64,000 nucleotides of DNA, taken from assembly GCF_027270735.1 (NCBI RefSeq), contig NZ_JAPWIJ010000003.1, forward strand, positions 310,001 to 374,000, read 5' to 3'. Shown one piece after another: positions 8,843-17,880 of the stretch (the stretch's first letter is position 1; each line of letters begins with the position of its first letter). The notes beneath the pieces were generated by a model. It did not search any database and was not told the DNA's origin. It saw nothing but the letters and a program-made list of their open reading frames with translations. A program made the position numbers and the translations under genes. Source of the stretch: Rhodococcus ruber (GTDB lineage Bacteria; Actinomycetota; Actinomycetes; Mycobacteriales; Mycobacteriaceae).

Positions 8843-9198
8843 CAGAACGCAGCCCGGATGTGAGTGATCACCGGATTGTCGTCTCGCCCGACCACGATCG
8901 CGATCACGTCGAATCTGATCTGCACCCACGGACCCTGTTGCAGGGCAAGCCACGACAGCGCAAGCCCTCTGATCCGCACCTGCTTGGTGTACGTCACAGC
9001 CTCCGCCGGCGTTCCGTAACCGATTCCCGAACGCGTCTTCACCTCGACGAACACCGTGGTGTCACCCTCGCGCGCGATGATGTCGAGCTCACCGGATCGA
9101 TGCCGCCAGTTCCGCTCGATCACCTCGAGCCCGATGTCCTCGAGATGGCGCACCGCGAGGTCCTCACCGCGCGCACCGAGTTCCTGATTGGTCGCCAT
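8842..9198 (-). CDS. yraN: YraN family endonuclease-like protein (UPF0102)
   Basis: The 118-residue protein has the restriction-endonuclease-like fold of UPF0102. It shows ELGARGEDLAVRHLE, then the PD-(D/E)xK-type core SGELDIIAREGDTTVFVEVK, with E, D and the EVK triad in order. Its exact substrate is unsettled in the literature; proximity to comM and dprA suggests DNA processing. The ATG at 9198 (MATNQELG) is where homology starts and follows GGAGG at about 9 nt, so the longer upstream frame is discarded. It is the first gene of the yraN-comM-dprA unit. Confidence 0.92.
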   Translation of the reverse strand: MATNQELGARGEDLAVRHLEDIGLEVIERNWRHRSGELDIIAREGDTTVFVEVKTRSGIGYGTPAEAVTYTKQVRIRGLALSWLALQQGPWVQIRFDVIAIVVGRDDNPVITHIRAAF

Positions 9199-9571
9199 AT
9201 CCGCATTCCTCCACTCTCCAGCCGTACTTCGCGGCCGATTCGGTACTACCGAAGGTGGCACGTCCGAATCGAGGAGAGACAAAGAATGCGCAGGTGGGCG
9301 ATTACCCTGTGGACAACTGCTCGTCTGTGCACGAACGGGCAGATGTGCCGGGACGAATTGCCGTCATTGTCGGACCTTCGTGTTACGGCCCGGACGAGTT
9401 TCGACGGCCGGGTGGCAGGGGCCAACACACGCGCAGAACCAGGGGCCCACACACGCACAAAACTCCGCCCGAATTCAGAATTCGGACGGAGCTGATGCCG
9501 AGCGTCGACACCAGGAAACGGGTGCCGGTGGAGCGTTTTGGGGCACCGACGAAGTCGGCGCTACCGGATGA
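9199..9571. other. Intergenic region between lsr2 and yraN
   Basis: These 373 bp hold no convincing gene. They contain the lsr2 terminator hairpin at 9459-9491 and a short repeated CCCACACACGCACAA-like stretch near 9420-9462. The promoter of the yraN unit should lie at about 9200-9400, but I see no clear -10/-35 pair. Confidence 0.5.
9459..9491 (-). terminator. Intrinsic terminator of lsr2
   Basis: CTCCG pairs with CGGAG and CCGAATTC pairs with GAATTCGG around a single A, with a 1-nt offset in between. On the minus strand the stem is followed by TTTTG. It lies about 80 bp past the lsr2 stop, and it is one of the few hairpins here with a U-tract, as expected for a self-contained gene. Confidence 0.7.
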
Positions 9572-9916
9572 TCAGTGGGCGGCCTCGTATGCTGCCTGCA
9601 CGTCCTGACTGATGCGGCCGCGAGCACTGACCTCGTGGCCGTTCTCGCGTGCCCATGCCCGAATGTCCTGAAGATCGACTTTTCCGCGAGCCGGTGCCGG
9701 AGCAGCGCCGCCCTTACGGGTGCGGCGTCCGGAGACCTTCTCTGCGTGCTCGATCCAGAAAGCCAACTGTTCATGCAATTCGTTTGCATGCTTGAGGTTC
9801 AAATCGATGCGGTACTGGTTTCCACCGATGCCGAATTCGATGGATTCACCTTGGCCGTCTTTGATTACCGATCCATCGACATCGTCGATCATCTGCACAA
9901 GCGTCTTGCGTGCCAT
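9572..9916 (-). CDS. lsr2: Lsr2-family nucleoid-associated protein
   Basis: Lsr2 is the actinobacterial H-NS analogue, which bridges A+T-rich DNA and silences foreign genes. The 114-residue product has the N-terminal oligomerisation domain (MARKTLVQMIDDVDGS, about 1-60), a basic Arg/Ala/Pro linker, and the C-terminal DNA-binding domain with the AT-hook-like RGR at residues 99-101. The ATG at 9916 begins the conserved MARK. Rhodococci usually carry more than one lsr2, and the main mycobacterial copy (Rv3597c) sits elsewhere beside lysS, so this may be a second paralogue. It has its own terminator and a long A+T-richer upstream region. Confidence 0.93.
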   Translation of the reverse strand: MARKTLVQMIDDVDGSVIKDGQGESIEFGIGGNQYRIDLNLKHANELHEQLAFWIEHAEKVSGRRTRKGGAAPAPARGKVDLQDIRAWARENGHEVSARGRISQDVQAAYEAAH

Positions 9917-10326
9917 CTCGTACCTCTTACACGTCTGGGGGATGTGATATTCAAGTTCTACCACCGATTCTCGTATCGGCGCAAAGAAGTGCAGGTGTTA
10001 CGCGACGTGTCGAATCGGCGAATATCAGTCCGGATATGGCGACACATTTCGAGAAAATAGACGTAGAAATCGAATACTTCTGTTGCACAGTTACTTTCGT
10101 GACGAAAATCTACCGCGCCTGCTCGTACCAGGGGTAACCCTCCGCTGAAACCCACGATGAAACAGAACACGCGGAACGATTTGGTCGGCTGTCCAATTTC
10201 TCCGACAATCACGACCGAAGCCGACGACAACTGGTTCGGCGACTCGTCGGCGCGATGCCCGGTGTGTTTCACACGCACGCGAGCCAGCGTCGACCGCCGG
10301 CGTGCCGCGACGTTCGCCGCAGCGAG
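9917..10326. other. A+T-richer upstream region of lsr2
   Basis: No gene is supported in these 410 bp. Composition drops sharply from the surrounding level: 23 of 60 bases are G or C at 10021-10080. This is where the lsr2 promoter must lie. Lsr2 prefers such DNA, so autoregulation is plausible. A short inverted repeat, CCGAT...ATCGG, at about 9963-9977 could form a small leader hairpin. Confidence 0.5.
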
Positions 10327-10632
10327 CTATTCCGGAAGGCGAAGGTCTGGTTTGTCCAACTCTTCGATGTTGACGTCCTTGAACGTGATCACTCGGACGT
10401 GCTTGACGAAACGGGCGGGGCGATACATGTCCCACACCCACGAATCCGACATCCGCAATTCGAAGTAGATTTCACCGTCGGCGTTGTGCGGAATGAGTTC
10501 GACGGAGTTCGCCAGATAGAACCGACGTTCGGTTTCGACCACGTAGTTGAACTGACCTACGATGTCCCGATACTCGCGATACAGCGAGAGCTCCATCTCG
10601 GTTTCGTACTTTTCGAGATCTTCGGCACTCAT
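10327..10632 (-). CDS. DUF2469 family protein
   Basis: The 101-residue, acidic protein (MSAEDLEKYETEMELSLYRE) is a strong match by eye to the actinobacterial DUF2469 family, represented by Rv2901c at the same position next to rnhB. It has no catalytic motif I recognise and is rich in Tyr/Trp near SDSWVWDMYRPARF. Its function is unknown. High conservation and constant linkage to rnhB-lepB-rplS suggest a housekeeping role in nucleic-acid or envelope processes, but this is only context. It follows rnhB by 37 bp on the same strand and is probably in its transcript. Confidence 0.88.
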   Translation of the reverse strand: MSAEDLEKYETEMELSLYREYRDIVGQFNYVVETERRFYLANSVELIPHNADGEIYFELRMSDSWVWDMYRPARFVKHVRVITFKDVNIEELDKPDLRLPE

Positions 10633-10669
10633 CGGTCTCTTTCATCCTCCAGTCGGGCGTGAAAAGCAA

Positions 10670-11464
10670 TCATCGCGCACCTGCGTCACGGCAGTCCATT
10701 CGCCCCACGGCGTCGTGGTTCCGAGTGGTGCCTGCGGCACGACCCACAGGTGGATCCCCAGCCGAGCCCGCGGCCGCCGCAGCGACATTCGCATACGACA
10801 TTCGATGTTCTCGGCTGGGGCCGAGAGCGATCATGGCGGCCGAATGAGCCCGCGTGCTGTAGCCCTTGTGGACGGCGAATCCGTAGCCCGGAATCTCTTC
10901 GTCCATCTGCACCATCAGCCGATCGCGTGAGACCTTCGCCAGCACACTCGCGGCAGCGATGCACGCGGCAGTGGCGTCGCCGCCGATCACCGGTAGCGAC
11001 GGAACCGGCAGGCCGGGCACCCGAAAGCCGTCGGTGAGCACGTACCCGGGAGTCACTCCGAGCCCGGCAACTGCGCGACGCATTCCCTCGATGTTCGCGA
11101 CGTGCACGCCGATGCGATCGACTTCGGCAGCGTCGATGAACACCACGCTCCATGCCAGCGCCAGCTTCTGGATCTTGGGGAACAGTTCCTCGCGTCGACG
11201 CTCGGTCAACTTCTTCGAGTCGTCCAGGTCTGCCAGCGCGGCATGGGCGCGCGCGCCGAGTACGCATGCCGCGACCGTCAACGGACCGGCACACGCTCCC
11301 CTGCCCGCCTCGTCCACACCCGCAACCGGCCCGAGACCGCCGCGTTCCAAGGCCGACTCCATCGTCCGCAACCCGGCAGCCCGCCGGATGACCGGACGTG
11401 GCGGCCACGACGACCGCGTCAGAGTCGCTCGTGCACGAGGCGCGCGGCGGGGGGCCGTCGTCAT
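10670..11464 (-). CDS. rnhB: Ribonuclease HII
   Basis: RNase HII removes ribonucleotides and RNA primers from DNA. The 264-residue enzyme has the family signature [14 protein letters not shown], with catalytic D51 and E52, then [21 protein letters not shown] and LTDGF carrying the remaining acidic ligands. The first 40 residues are an Arg/Ala-rich extension. The ATG at 11464 overlaps the lepB stop (ATGA), which fixes the start. A C-terminal tail of about 25 residues after the conserved SYANVAAAA is Gly/Arg-rich and probably not structured. It is in the rplS-lepB-rnhB-DUF2469 order seen in mycobacteria. Confidence 0.95.
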   Translation of the reverse strand: MTTAPRRAPRARATLTRSSWPPRPVIRRAAGLRTMESALERGGLGPVAGVDEAGRGACAGPLTVAACVLGARAHAALADLDDSKKLTERRREELFPKIQKLALAWSVVFIDAAEVDRIGVHVANIEGMRRAVAGLGVTPGYVLTDGFRVPGLPVPSLPVIGGDATAACIAAASVLAKVSRDRLMVQMDEEIPGYGFAVHKGYSTRAHSAAMIALGPSREHRMSYANVAAAAAGSAGDPPVGRAAGTTRNHDAVGRMDCRDAGAR

Positions 11465-12237
11465 CGACCTTGAATGTCGGGAGAATCCAGGAGCCCGGTC
11501 CGTGACGGGGGCAGGGCGATGAAGACGGCCTTGCCGATCACGTTGTCGAGCGGAACGGTACCGGTGAATTCGTCCGTGATGTGGTACCGCGAGTCTCGTG
11601 AGTTGCTCCGGTTGTCTCCCATCACCCAGATGTTGCCCTCCGGGACGGTGACGGGGTCGAAGCATCGCCCCGATTTCAGCTCGGTGTCGCATGTCATCGT
11701 TTCCGGGACGAACGGGAAATCCATCTGAATGTACGGCTCGTCCAGCGGCTTCCCATCGACGAGTACTCGGCCCTGATCGTCACAGCACTCGACAGTCTGA
11801 CCGCCAGTGGCAATGACGCGTTTGACCAGATCGTTCTCGTCCGGAGCGACGACTCCGATCAAGGAGCCCACTTCCTGGGCCCCGCGGATGACCGAATTGT
11901 CGGAGCGCTGCGAGACGAATTCGTCGTTCCACGAATCCGGACCACGAAAGACGACGATGTCGCCGGGCTTCGGGTCACCGAAACGGTAGCCGATCTTTTC
12001 GACCACGATCCGGTCGCCGGTACATCCCGCGCAGCCGTGCAGAGTCGGCTCCATCGATTCGGACGGGATCAGGTACACGCGAGCGACGAATGTCTGGAGC
12101 AGAAAACTCAACACCAGCGCTACCAGAATGAGAATGGGAAGCTCTCGCCAGAACGATCGGGGCTTGCGATCCCGACGCTTGTGCTTCGAGGACTCGTCGT
12201 CGGGCTCATCGGTTGGATCCTGTGGGGACTGCGTCAC
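11461..12237 (-). CDS. lepB: Signal peptidase I
   Basis: Signal peptidase I cleaves Sec and Tat signal peptides on the outer face of the membrane. The 258-residue protein has a charged cytoplasmic N-terminus, one membrane anchor at about residues 33-52 ([20 protein letters not shown]), nucleophile S61 in [10 protein letters not shown], and general base K139 in DLVKRVIA. The C-terminal box [13 protein letters not shown] is present. Two Cys pairs (CAGC, and ECC with later Cys) fit an oxidised extracytoplasmic domain. It is coupled to rnhB through ATGA. It would process the secreted proteins in this window. Confidence 0.96.
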   Translation of the reverse strand: MTQSPQDPTDEPDDESSKHKRRDRKPRSFWRELPILILVALVLSFLLQTFVARVYLIPSESMEPTLHGCAGCTGDRIVVEKIGYRFGDPKPGDIVVFRGPDSWNDEFVSQRSDNSVIRGAQEVGSLIGVVAPDENDLVKRVIATGGQTVECCDDQGRVLVDGKPLDEPYIQMDFPFVPETMTCDTELKSGRCFDPVTVPEGNIWVMGDNRSNSRDSRYHITDEFTGTVPLDNVIGKAVFIALPPSRTGLLDSPDIQGR

Positions 12238-12316
12238 GTCAACAGGTTAGCCGGAACGCTCGTCTGCACGGCCGGACGGTCTGTGCACCGGCGTTTCAAC
12301 CGGGCCCGAGACGCAT

Positions 12317-12350
12317 CATGCCGCGTCGCCCGAAGGGGCGACGCGGCATG
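12317..12350 (-). terminator. Perfect 15-bp hairpin downstream of rplS
   Basis: A 15-bp perfect stem with a GAAG loop lies about 32 bp past the rplS stop, before lepB. There is no T-tract on either side, which is usual for actinobacterial terminators of this shape. It separates the abundant rplS transcript from the lepB-rnhB unit. Confidence 0.75.
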
Positions 12351-12381
12351 GTGGGAGCTATGTGGATCCGGGCGGAACCGG

Positions 12382-12735
12382 TCAGCGCTTTTCCTTGATC
12401 TTGGCAGCCTTGCCACGCAGATCGCGGAGGTAGTAGAGCTTGGCGCGACGGACGTCACCGCGAGTGAGAACCTCGAACTGCGCGATGTTGGGGCTGTGCA
12501 CCGGGAAGGTGCGCTCGACGCCGACACCGAACGAGACCTTACGAACCGTGAACGTCTCGCGAACGCCACCGCCCTGACGCCGGATGACGACGCCCTTGAA
12601 GATCTGAATACGCTCCTTCGAGCCTTCGATGACCTTGACGTGCACGTTCAGGGTGTCGCCGGGGCGGAAATCGGGGATGTCGCCACGCAGCGACTGATTG
12701 TCGAGAAAGTCCAGAGTGTTCATCGGTTGTGCCAT
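12382..12735 (-). CDS. rplS: 50S ribosomal protein L19
   Basis: L19 sits at the 30S/50S interface and forms a bridge to 16S rRNA. The 117-residue product contains the L19 signatures [33 protein letters not shown] and the C-terminal [21 protein letters not shown]. The ATG at 12735 gives [10 protein letters not shown]. The internal ATG at 12723 is also possible; neither has a good Shine-Dalgarno. The leader of about 106 nt runs from the TGGCACAAT promoter-like element at 12842-12850, and a strong hairpin ends the transcript. Confidence 0.96.
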   Translation of the reverse strand: MAQPMNTLDFLDNQSLRGDIPDFRPGDTLNVHVKVIEGSKERIQIFKGVVIRRQGGGVRETFTVRKVSFGVGVERTFPVHSPNIAQFEVLTRGDVRRAKLYYLRDLRGKAAKIKEKR

Positions 12736-12840
12736 CCTTGCGTTCTGCGCTTGAGTAGAGGAACCGAGCGGCTCGCTGACTGCGCGGCTCGACTGGTTCG
12801 TACTCCGAGTGAGGTCCGTGCCTGCTAGAGGCAACCCGAC

Positions 12841-12853
12841 CATTGTGCCAGAC
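12841..12853 (-). promoter_or_regulatory. Promoter-like element upstream of rplS
   Basis: On the minus strand this reads GTCTGGCACAATG, an extended -10-like sequence (TGG-CACAAT). A TTCGCC lies 18 bp upstream as a weak -35. The same 13-mer occurs upstream of rpsP at 19324-19336, which strengthens both calls. Confidence 0.5.
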
Positions 12854-12861
12854 CATGATGC

Positions 12862-13719
12862 CTACGGCGAAATCGACTCCGCGCGGGGTGAGACGGCAGC
12901 GCCCGACACCGGTGCCGGCACCACGACACGCGCCAACTCGTCCTCGGTGGCCTCGCGTGCATGGACGATACTGGGCTTGCCTGCGATCGCGTCCTGCAAG
13001 TAGATCTTGGCTCTGATCAGCGGTCTGCGCCAGCGCTTCTCGCGTCGCAGAGCTCGCTCCATCTTCTTCGGCCTGCTGGTGTAGCGCCACCTCGCCCACG
13101 GCGCGCTCGGCCTGCTCAGTCGAATCGCCGCCAACACGAGGATCGGCAGGACGAACAGGCCTACCAACCCGGTCCAGATCTTGCCCTTGAGCAGGACGAT
13201 CACGCACAGGGCGAGGTTGATCAGCGCCAAGACTGCCAGGGCGCTGCGCACCCACGGATCGGGGTCGGCCCGAAAGTCTGCCGGGCTCAACAGCTCCAAC
13301 GGATGAAAGCCGAGCAGCAACAGACCGGTGAACCCCACGGCCGCGAAGACTGCATCGACCGACGTGCGGCCCTGTTCCGACCAGTAGACGTCGCGGAGGT
13401 AGAAGATCAATGCGAATTCGTCGAGGACGAGTGCAGCGCCGATGCCGAAGATGGCGGCCAGCACCGCGCCGATCGTCTGCGATCCGTCGACGTACACCGC
13501 GATCAGGCCGATTCCTGCCAGCAGCATCAACACGATCCCGAACACGACATGATGTATGTGTTGCCCACCGGGAGTGATGTTGCCGGGCCACCACTTCACG
13601 TCCGCGCGAATCATTCTGACGCTCAGACGGATCAGCAGAAAACCCACCAGCAGTCCCAGCAGGAAACACAGCAGTGGCAGACGACCGTGATCGATGACCC
13701 CGTGTTGCAACCACCTCAC
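12862..13719 (-). CDS. Conserved polytopic membrane protein with HIHH motif
   Basis: I do not recognise a named family. The 285-residue protein (GTG start) has about six hydrophobic segments: residues 12-32, 55-76, 80-105, 120-140, 160-178 and 182-200. A basic C-terminal cytoplasmic tail of about 85 residues follows. A striking GGQHIHHVVFG lies at the start of the second segment, and LDEFALIFYLRDVYW follows the third; clustered His with Asp/Glu in membranes can mark metal or haem sites. It lies upstream of rplS on the same strand. Transport, membrane-enzyme and structural roles are all open. Confidence 0.75.
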   Translation of the reverse strand: MRWLQHGVIDHGRLPLLCFLLGLLVGFLLIRLSVRMIRADVKWWPGNITPGGQHIHHVVFGIVLMLLAGIGLIAVYVDGSQTIGAVLAAIFGIGAALVLDEFALIFYLRDVYWSEQGRTSVDAVFAAVGFTGLLLLGFHPLELLSPADFRADPDPWVRSALAVLALINLALCVIVLLKGKIWTGLVGLFVLPILVLAAIRLSRPSAPWARWRYTSRPKKMERALRREKRWRRPLIRAKIYLQDAIAGKPSIVHAREATEDELARVVVPAPVSGAAVSPRAESISP

Positions 13720-13817
13720 GTGCGTCTCACGTCCTTCCTACCGAACTGCTGGTGAATCGGACTTCACACTATTCGTGATCCGGGCCACCCAGGACGGCAT
13801 CGACCACCGAGCATTCG

Positions 13818-16166
13818 CTATTTTCCGAATCCGGCCTTCCGCAGCGCGTCGGCCATCGAACCGGCCGCCGGTGCGGCCTGCTGGCCGCCGCCGCGCCGTT
13901 CACGCTGGGGACGGGAGTCTCGTCCGCGACCGCCCTGGTCGGCACCGCCGGCTCTCCCCTGGCCCCGCGGACGTTCGCCCTGTTGTCCACGTGGGGCGTC
14001 CTTTCCGGCGGAGGCCCCGGGCTCGTCGTCCAGTCGCAGGCTCAACCCGATGCGCTGACGAGGAAGGTCGACCTCCATGACCTTGACGCGTACGACGTCA
14101 CCGGACTTGACGACCTCACGCGGGTCCTTGACGAAGTTGTGCGACATGGCCGACACGTGCACGAGTCCGTCCTGGTGAACTCCCACATCGACGAAAGCAC
14201 CGAACGCCGCCACGTTGGTCACGACGCCTTCGAGCGTCATTCCGGGCTTCAGGTCGGCCACCTTCTCGATACCGGCTGCGAAAGTGGCGGTCTTGAACTC
14301 CGGACGCGGGTCGCGTCCCGGCTTCTCCAGCTCGGAGATGATGTCGGTGACGGTGGGCAAGCCGAATCGTTCGTCAACGAATTCCGCGGGATCGAGGCGC
14401 CGCAGGAGGGCCGTGTTGCCGACCACTTCTCGCACTCCCACGCCGGCCTTGCCGACGATGCGGCGCACTACGGGGTACGCCTCCGGATGCACGCTCGACC
14501 GATCGAGTGGATCCTCGCCCCCGGAGATGCGAAGGAACCCGGCACACTGCTCGAAAGCTTTGGGGCCCAGGCGCGGTACGTCCTTGAGGGTGCTGCGGCT
14601 GGCGAACGGTCCGTTCTGGTCGCGGTGCGCCACGATGCTCTCGGCGAGCGAGCCGGCAATTCCCGACACCCGCGACAGCAGGGGTACCGACGCCGTGTTG
14701 ACGTCGACACCGACCGCGTTCACCGCATCCTCGACGACGGCCCCGAGAGAACGGGCGAGCAGAGTTTCGGAAATATCGTGCTGGTACTGGCCGACGCCGA
14801 TGGACTTGGGATCGATCTTGACCAGCTCGGCCAACGGATCCTGCAGTCTGCGAGCGATCGAGACCGCGCCGCGGATCGAGACGTCGAGTTCGGGCAGCTC
14901 ACTCGAGGCGTACGCCGACGCCGAGTAGACGGAGGCACCGGCCTCGGAGACCACCACCTTGGTCAGATTCGCAGCCGGGAACTTGGCAATCAATTCTGCT
15001 GCCAGGGAATCGGTTTCGCGTGACGCCGTACCGTTTCCGATAGCGATGAGCTCCACTTTGTGCTTGGCCGCGAGGCCCGCGAGAGTGGCCAGTGCCTGAT
15101 CCCACTTGCCCTGCGGCTTGTGGGGATAGATGGTGTCGTAGTCGACGACCTTTCCGGTGGCGTCGACGATGGCGACCTTGGTGCCGGTACGGAAGCCCGG
15201 GTCGAGGCCCATCGTGGTGCGGTTGCCCGCCGGCGCGGCGAGCAGCAGGTCCTTGAGGTTGCTCGCGAACACGTCGACGGCGTCCTTCTCGGCGGATTGA
15301 CGCAGTCGCATACGGGTGTCGAGGGAGACGGTGACCAGCATCTTGGTGCGCCACGCCCACCGGACGGTATCGAGCAGCCACTTGTCTGCGGGCCGTCCTC
15401 GATTCGCGATTCCGAACTTGGTCGCGATCCGGCCCTCGTAGACGCTGGGCACCCCTGGGGTCGGTTCTTCGCGCTCGGGCTCGAATCCGAGCGAGAGTAC
15501 TTCTTCCTTCTCGCCTCTGAGGGTGGCGAGGATGCGATGGGAGGGCAGGCTCGTGAACGGCTCGGAGAACTCGAAGTAGTCGGAGAACTTGGCACCCTCC
15601 TCTTCCTTGCCCTTGCGGACCGTCGCAAGGAGCTTGCCGGAGGTCCACATCAATTCTCGTAGTTCACCTACCAGGTCGGCGTCCTCGGCAAAGCGCTCGA
15701 CGAGAATCGCGCGCGCGCCGTCGAGCTGCTCCTGATCGAACTGCGCGGGATCCGCCGTGGGGTCGGAGAACAGGGCATCGGCCACGGGCTCGTGCCCCGC
15801 TTCACGCGCGATCTGGGCTTTCGTCCGACGCTTGGGCTTGAACGGCAGATAGATGTCCTCGACACGAGCCTTGGTGTCGGCCAGCATCAACGACTGCTCG
15901 AGGGCCTCGTCGAGCTTGCCCTGCGAGCGAATGGACTCGATGACGGCGTCTCTGCGCTCGTCCAGCTCACGCAGGTATCGCAGCCGCTCGTCGAGCTGAC
16001 GCAATTGCGCGTCGTCGAGAGTGCCGGTGACCTCCTTGCGGTAGCGCGCGATGAACGGGACCGTCGATCCGCCGTCGAGCAGTTCCACGGCGGCGCGAAC
16101 CTGTTCCTCACGAACGTCGAGTTCTTCGGCTATGCGCTTGTTCACAGATTTCAGAGCAGTGGTCAC
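13818..16166 (-). CDS. tex: Tex family RNA-binding transcription accessory protein
   Basis: Tex proteins are conserved nucleic-acid binding factors related to eukaryotic Spt6. The 782-residue product has the N-terminal helical region (KRIAEELDVREEQVRAAVELL), a YqgF/RNase H-like domain (GLDPGFRTGTKVAIVD, about residue 330), tandem HhH motifs (SVPLLSRVSGIAGSLAE; DVPRLGPKAFEQCAGFLRI) and an S1 domain near 640-710 (GMTLEGVVTNVAAFGAFVDVG). The last 70 residues are a Gly/Arg/Gln-rich tail that may add RNA affinity. It is probably transcribed alone, divergent from the serine-hydrolase lipoprotein with a 68 bp gap. Confidence 0.95.
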   Translation of the reverse strand: MTTALKSVNKRIAEELDVREEQVRAAVELLDGGSTVPFIARYRKEVTGTLDDAQLRQLDERLRYLRELDERRDAVIESIRSQGKLDEALEQSLMLADTKARVEDIYLPFKPKRRTKAQIAREAGHEPVADALFSDPTADPAQFDQEQLDGARAILVERFAEDADLVGELRELMWTSGKLLATVRKGKEEEGAKFSDYFEFSEPFTSLPSHRILATLRGEKEEVLSLGFEPEREEPTPGVPSVYEGRIATKFGIANRGRPADKWLLDTVRWAWRTKMLVTVSLDTRMRLRQSAEKDAVDVFASNLKDLLLAAPAGNRTTMGLDPGFRTGTKVAIVDATGKVVDYDTIYPHKPQGKWDQALATLAGLAAKHKVELIAIGNGTASRETDSLAAELIAKFPAANLTKVVVSEAGASVYSASAYASSELPELDVSIRGAVSIARRLQDPLAELVKIDPKSIGVGQYQHDISETLLARSLGAVVEDAVNAVGVDVNTASVPLLSRVSGIAGSLAESIVAHRDQNGPFASRSTLKDVPRLGPKAFEQCAGFLRISGGEDPLDRSSVHPEAYPVVRRIVGKAGVGVREVVGNTALLRRLDPAEFVDERFGLPTVTDIISELEKPGRDPRPEFKTATFAAGIEKVADLKPGMTLEGVVTNVAAFGAFVDVGVHQDGLVHVSAMSHNFVKDPREVVKSGDVVRVKVMEVDLPRQRIGLSLRLDDEPGASAGKDAPRGQQGERPRGQGRAGGADQGGRGRDSRPQRERRGGGQQAAPAAGSMADALRKAGFGK

Positions 16167-16234
16167 GGCGATGGACCCTACCGCTACTGTGGGACAGGTC
16201 GGTCAGCGGTTCATTGTCTGGGAGAGATTCGCAC

Positions 16235-17191
16235 ATGGTCAGGGGGTCTCGCTTCCTGGCTGCGACCTGCGCATCCTTACTACTTGCGGCAGGCTGCTCG
16301 GTTCCGCCGGACGATCAGATCGGTGACTCTGCCTCGAAGGAAACCGCCGAGACCTCCGCATCGCCCTTTCCTGACATCGAGAAGGTCGACGGCATAGCTC
16401 TCGAAGCTCGCATCCCGATGGCCATCGCGTCGGCTCGGGCCCGTGGTGCCGATGTGGATTTCGCACTGTTGGATCGCCAGACAGGCTCTTACTACAGCAG
16501 CAACGCCGATACGCAGGTCGAAACTGCATCGGTGGTCAAGCTCTTCATCGCCGACGAGGTGTTGTTCCGAGCGCAGTCGGAGAACCGTCCGGTCTCCCCC
16601 GACGAACTGGCCACCATGACCAGCATGTTGGAACTCTCCGACGACAACGCCGCGTACACCCTCTGGTACCGCTACGGCACGTCGGACATAGTCCGCGCAG
16701 TCGCGGCCCGATACGGTTTGCAACGCACCACCGCACCGGGCGACGATCAGTGGTACAACACCGAAACAACGCCGAGCGACCTGGTCGGCTACTACGCGGG
16801 CCTGCTCAACGGCAGCGGTGGACTGACGACTGCGTCGACGGACGTCATCATCGGCATGCTGCGGCGTTCGGCCCCGATTGCCGCGGACGGCTACAGACAG
16901 CATTTCGGCATCGTCGACGGTCTACCGGGCGAGAGTGTGCACGCCGTCAAACAGGGCTGGATGTGCTGTGTTGCCGATCGCTGGGTACACCTGTCCACCG
17001 GAACGATCGGGGTCGACAATCGTTATGTCCTGGCTCTGTCGTCACGAGAGGACATCTTCTATGCCGACGACATGGAGAGCTATCCGGACACCGCGGTGGT
17101 CGATGTGAGTGACGACGCCAGCGCCTTACATGCCAGGGACACTCTGACCGGCTTCGTCTCGATGCTGTTTCCCGGCGGTACGATCAGCTGA
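16235..17191 (+). CDS. Lipoprotein, class A beta-lactamase-like serine hydrolase
   Basis: The 318-residue protein has a lipoprotein signal ending LLAAGC (lipidated C21). A beta-lactamase/PBP-like domain follows, with S99-V-V-K102 as the SxxK motif and LSDDNAAY as the SxN-type loop. The third motif reads VKQGW instead of KTG. Class A beta-lactamases and related wall enzymes share this fold; the changed third motif and the lack of a clear ExxLN loop make penicillin hydrolysis doubtful. ATG 16235 is chosen for its GGAGAG site 8 nt upstream, over the TTG at 16214. It ends 5 bp from convergent trmD. Confidence 0.85.
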   Translation: MVRGSRFLAATCASLLLAAGCSVPPDDQIGDSASKETAETSASPFPDIEKVDGIALEARIPMAIASARARGADVDFALLDRQTGSYYSSNADTQVETASVVKLFIADEVLFRAQSENRPVSPDELATMTSMLELSDDNAAYTLWYRYGTSDIVRAVAARYGLQRTTAPGDDQWYNTETTPSDLVGYYAGLLNGSGGLTTASTDVIIGMLRRSAPIAADGYRQHFGIVDGLPGESVHAVKQGWMCCVADRWVHLSTGTIGVDNRYVLALSSREDIFYADDMESYPDTAVVDVSDDASALHARDTLTGFVSMLFPGGTIS

Positions 17192-17196
17192 ATTGC

Positions 17197-17877
17197 TCAG
17201 TCGCCGAGCAGATCCGGGCGGCGCTCGGCGGTCCGTGTCAACGACTGGGCCCGACGCCATGCCGCGATCTTCGCGTGATCGCCGGAGAGAAGGACGTCGG
17301 GAACGTCCAGTTCGCGCCACCGGGCCGGACGCGTGTAGCTCGGCCCTTCGAGCAGACCGTCGGAGAACGAATCCTCTTGATGCGACTGTTGATTGCCGAG
17401 TACTCCCGGCATGAGTCGAACTACCGCCTCGGCCATCACCAGGACAGCCGCCTCGCCGCCGATGAGCACGTAGTCGCCGATACTGACTTCTTCGACCCGT
17501 ACGCGGCGGGACGCGTCGTCGAAGACCCGCTGATCGATACCTTCGTACCGGCCGCACGCGAACACCAGATGCTGCTCGGTGGACCACCGTTCGGCCGTGC
17601 GCTGGGTGAACGGAACTCCGGCGGGAGTGGGAACGACGAGAAGTGAATCCTCGGTCAATACGTGGTCGAGGGCATCGCCCCAGACGGTCGGCTTCATGAC
17701 CATGCCAGGTCCGCCGCCATAGGGGGAATCGTCGACGGCCTTGTGCACGTCATGGGTCCACGATCGCAGGTCGTGAACTTGGACAGAGACCAGACCGCGA
17801 TCGATTGCCTTGCCCAACAATGCAGTTCGCAGCGGAGTCAGGTATTCGGGAAAAATGGTGACGACATCGAGGCGCAC
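17197..17877 (-). CDS. trmD: tRNA (guanine-37-N1)-methyltransferase
   Basis: TrmD methylates G37 next to the anticodon using S-adenosylmethionine, preventing +1 frameshifts. The 226-residue protein has the SPOUT trefoil-knot signatures: DDSPYGGGPGMVMKP, CGRYEGIDQRV and SIGDYVLIGGEAA. The GTG at 17877 comes 3 bp after the rimM stop, so the two are read from one message. Length is typical. It is the last gene of rpsP-khpA-rimM-trmD, an order found in many bacteria. Confidence 0.97.
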   Translation of the reverse strand: MRLDVVTIFPEYLTPLRTALLGKAIDRGLVSVQVHDLRSWTHDVHKAVDDSPYGGGPGMVMKPTVWGDALDHVLTEDSLLVVPTPAGVPFTQRTAERWSTEQHLVFACGRYEGIDQRVFDDASRRVRVEEVSIGDYVLIGGEAAVLVMAEAVVRLMPGVLGNQQSHQEDSFSDGLLEGPSYTRPARWRELDVPDVLLSGDHAKIAAWRRAQSLTRTAERRPDLLGD

Positions 17878-17880
17878 GAA

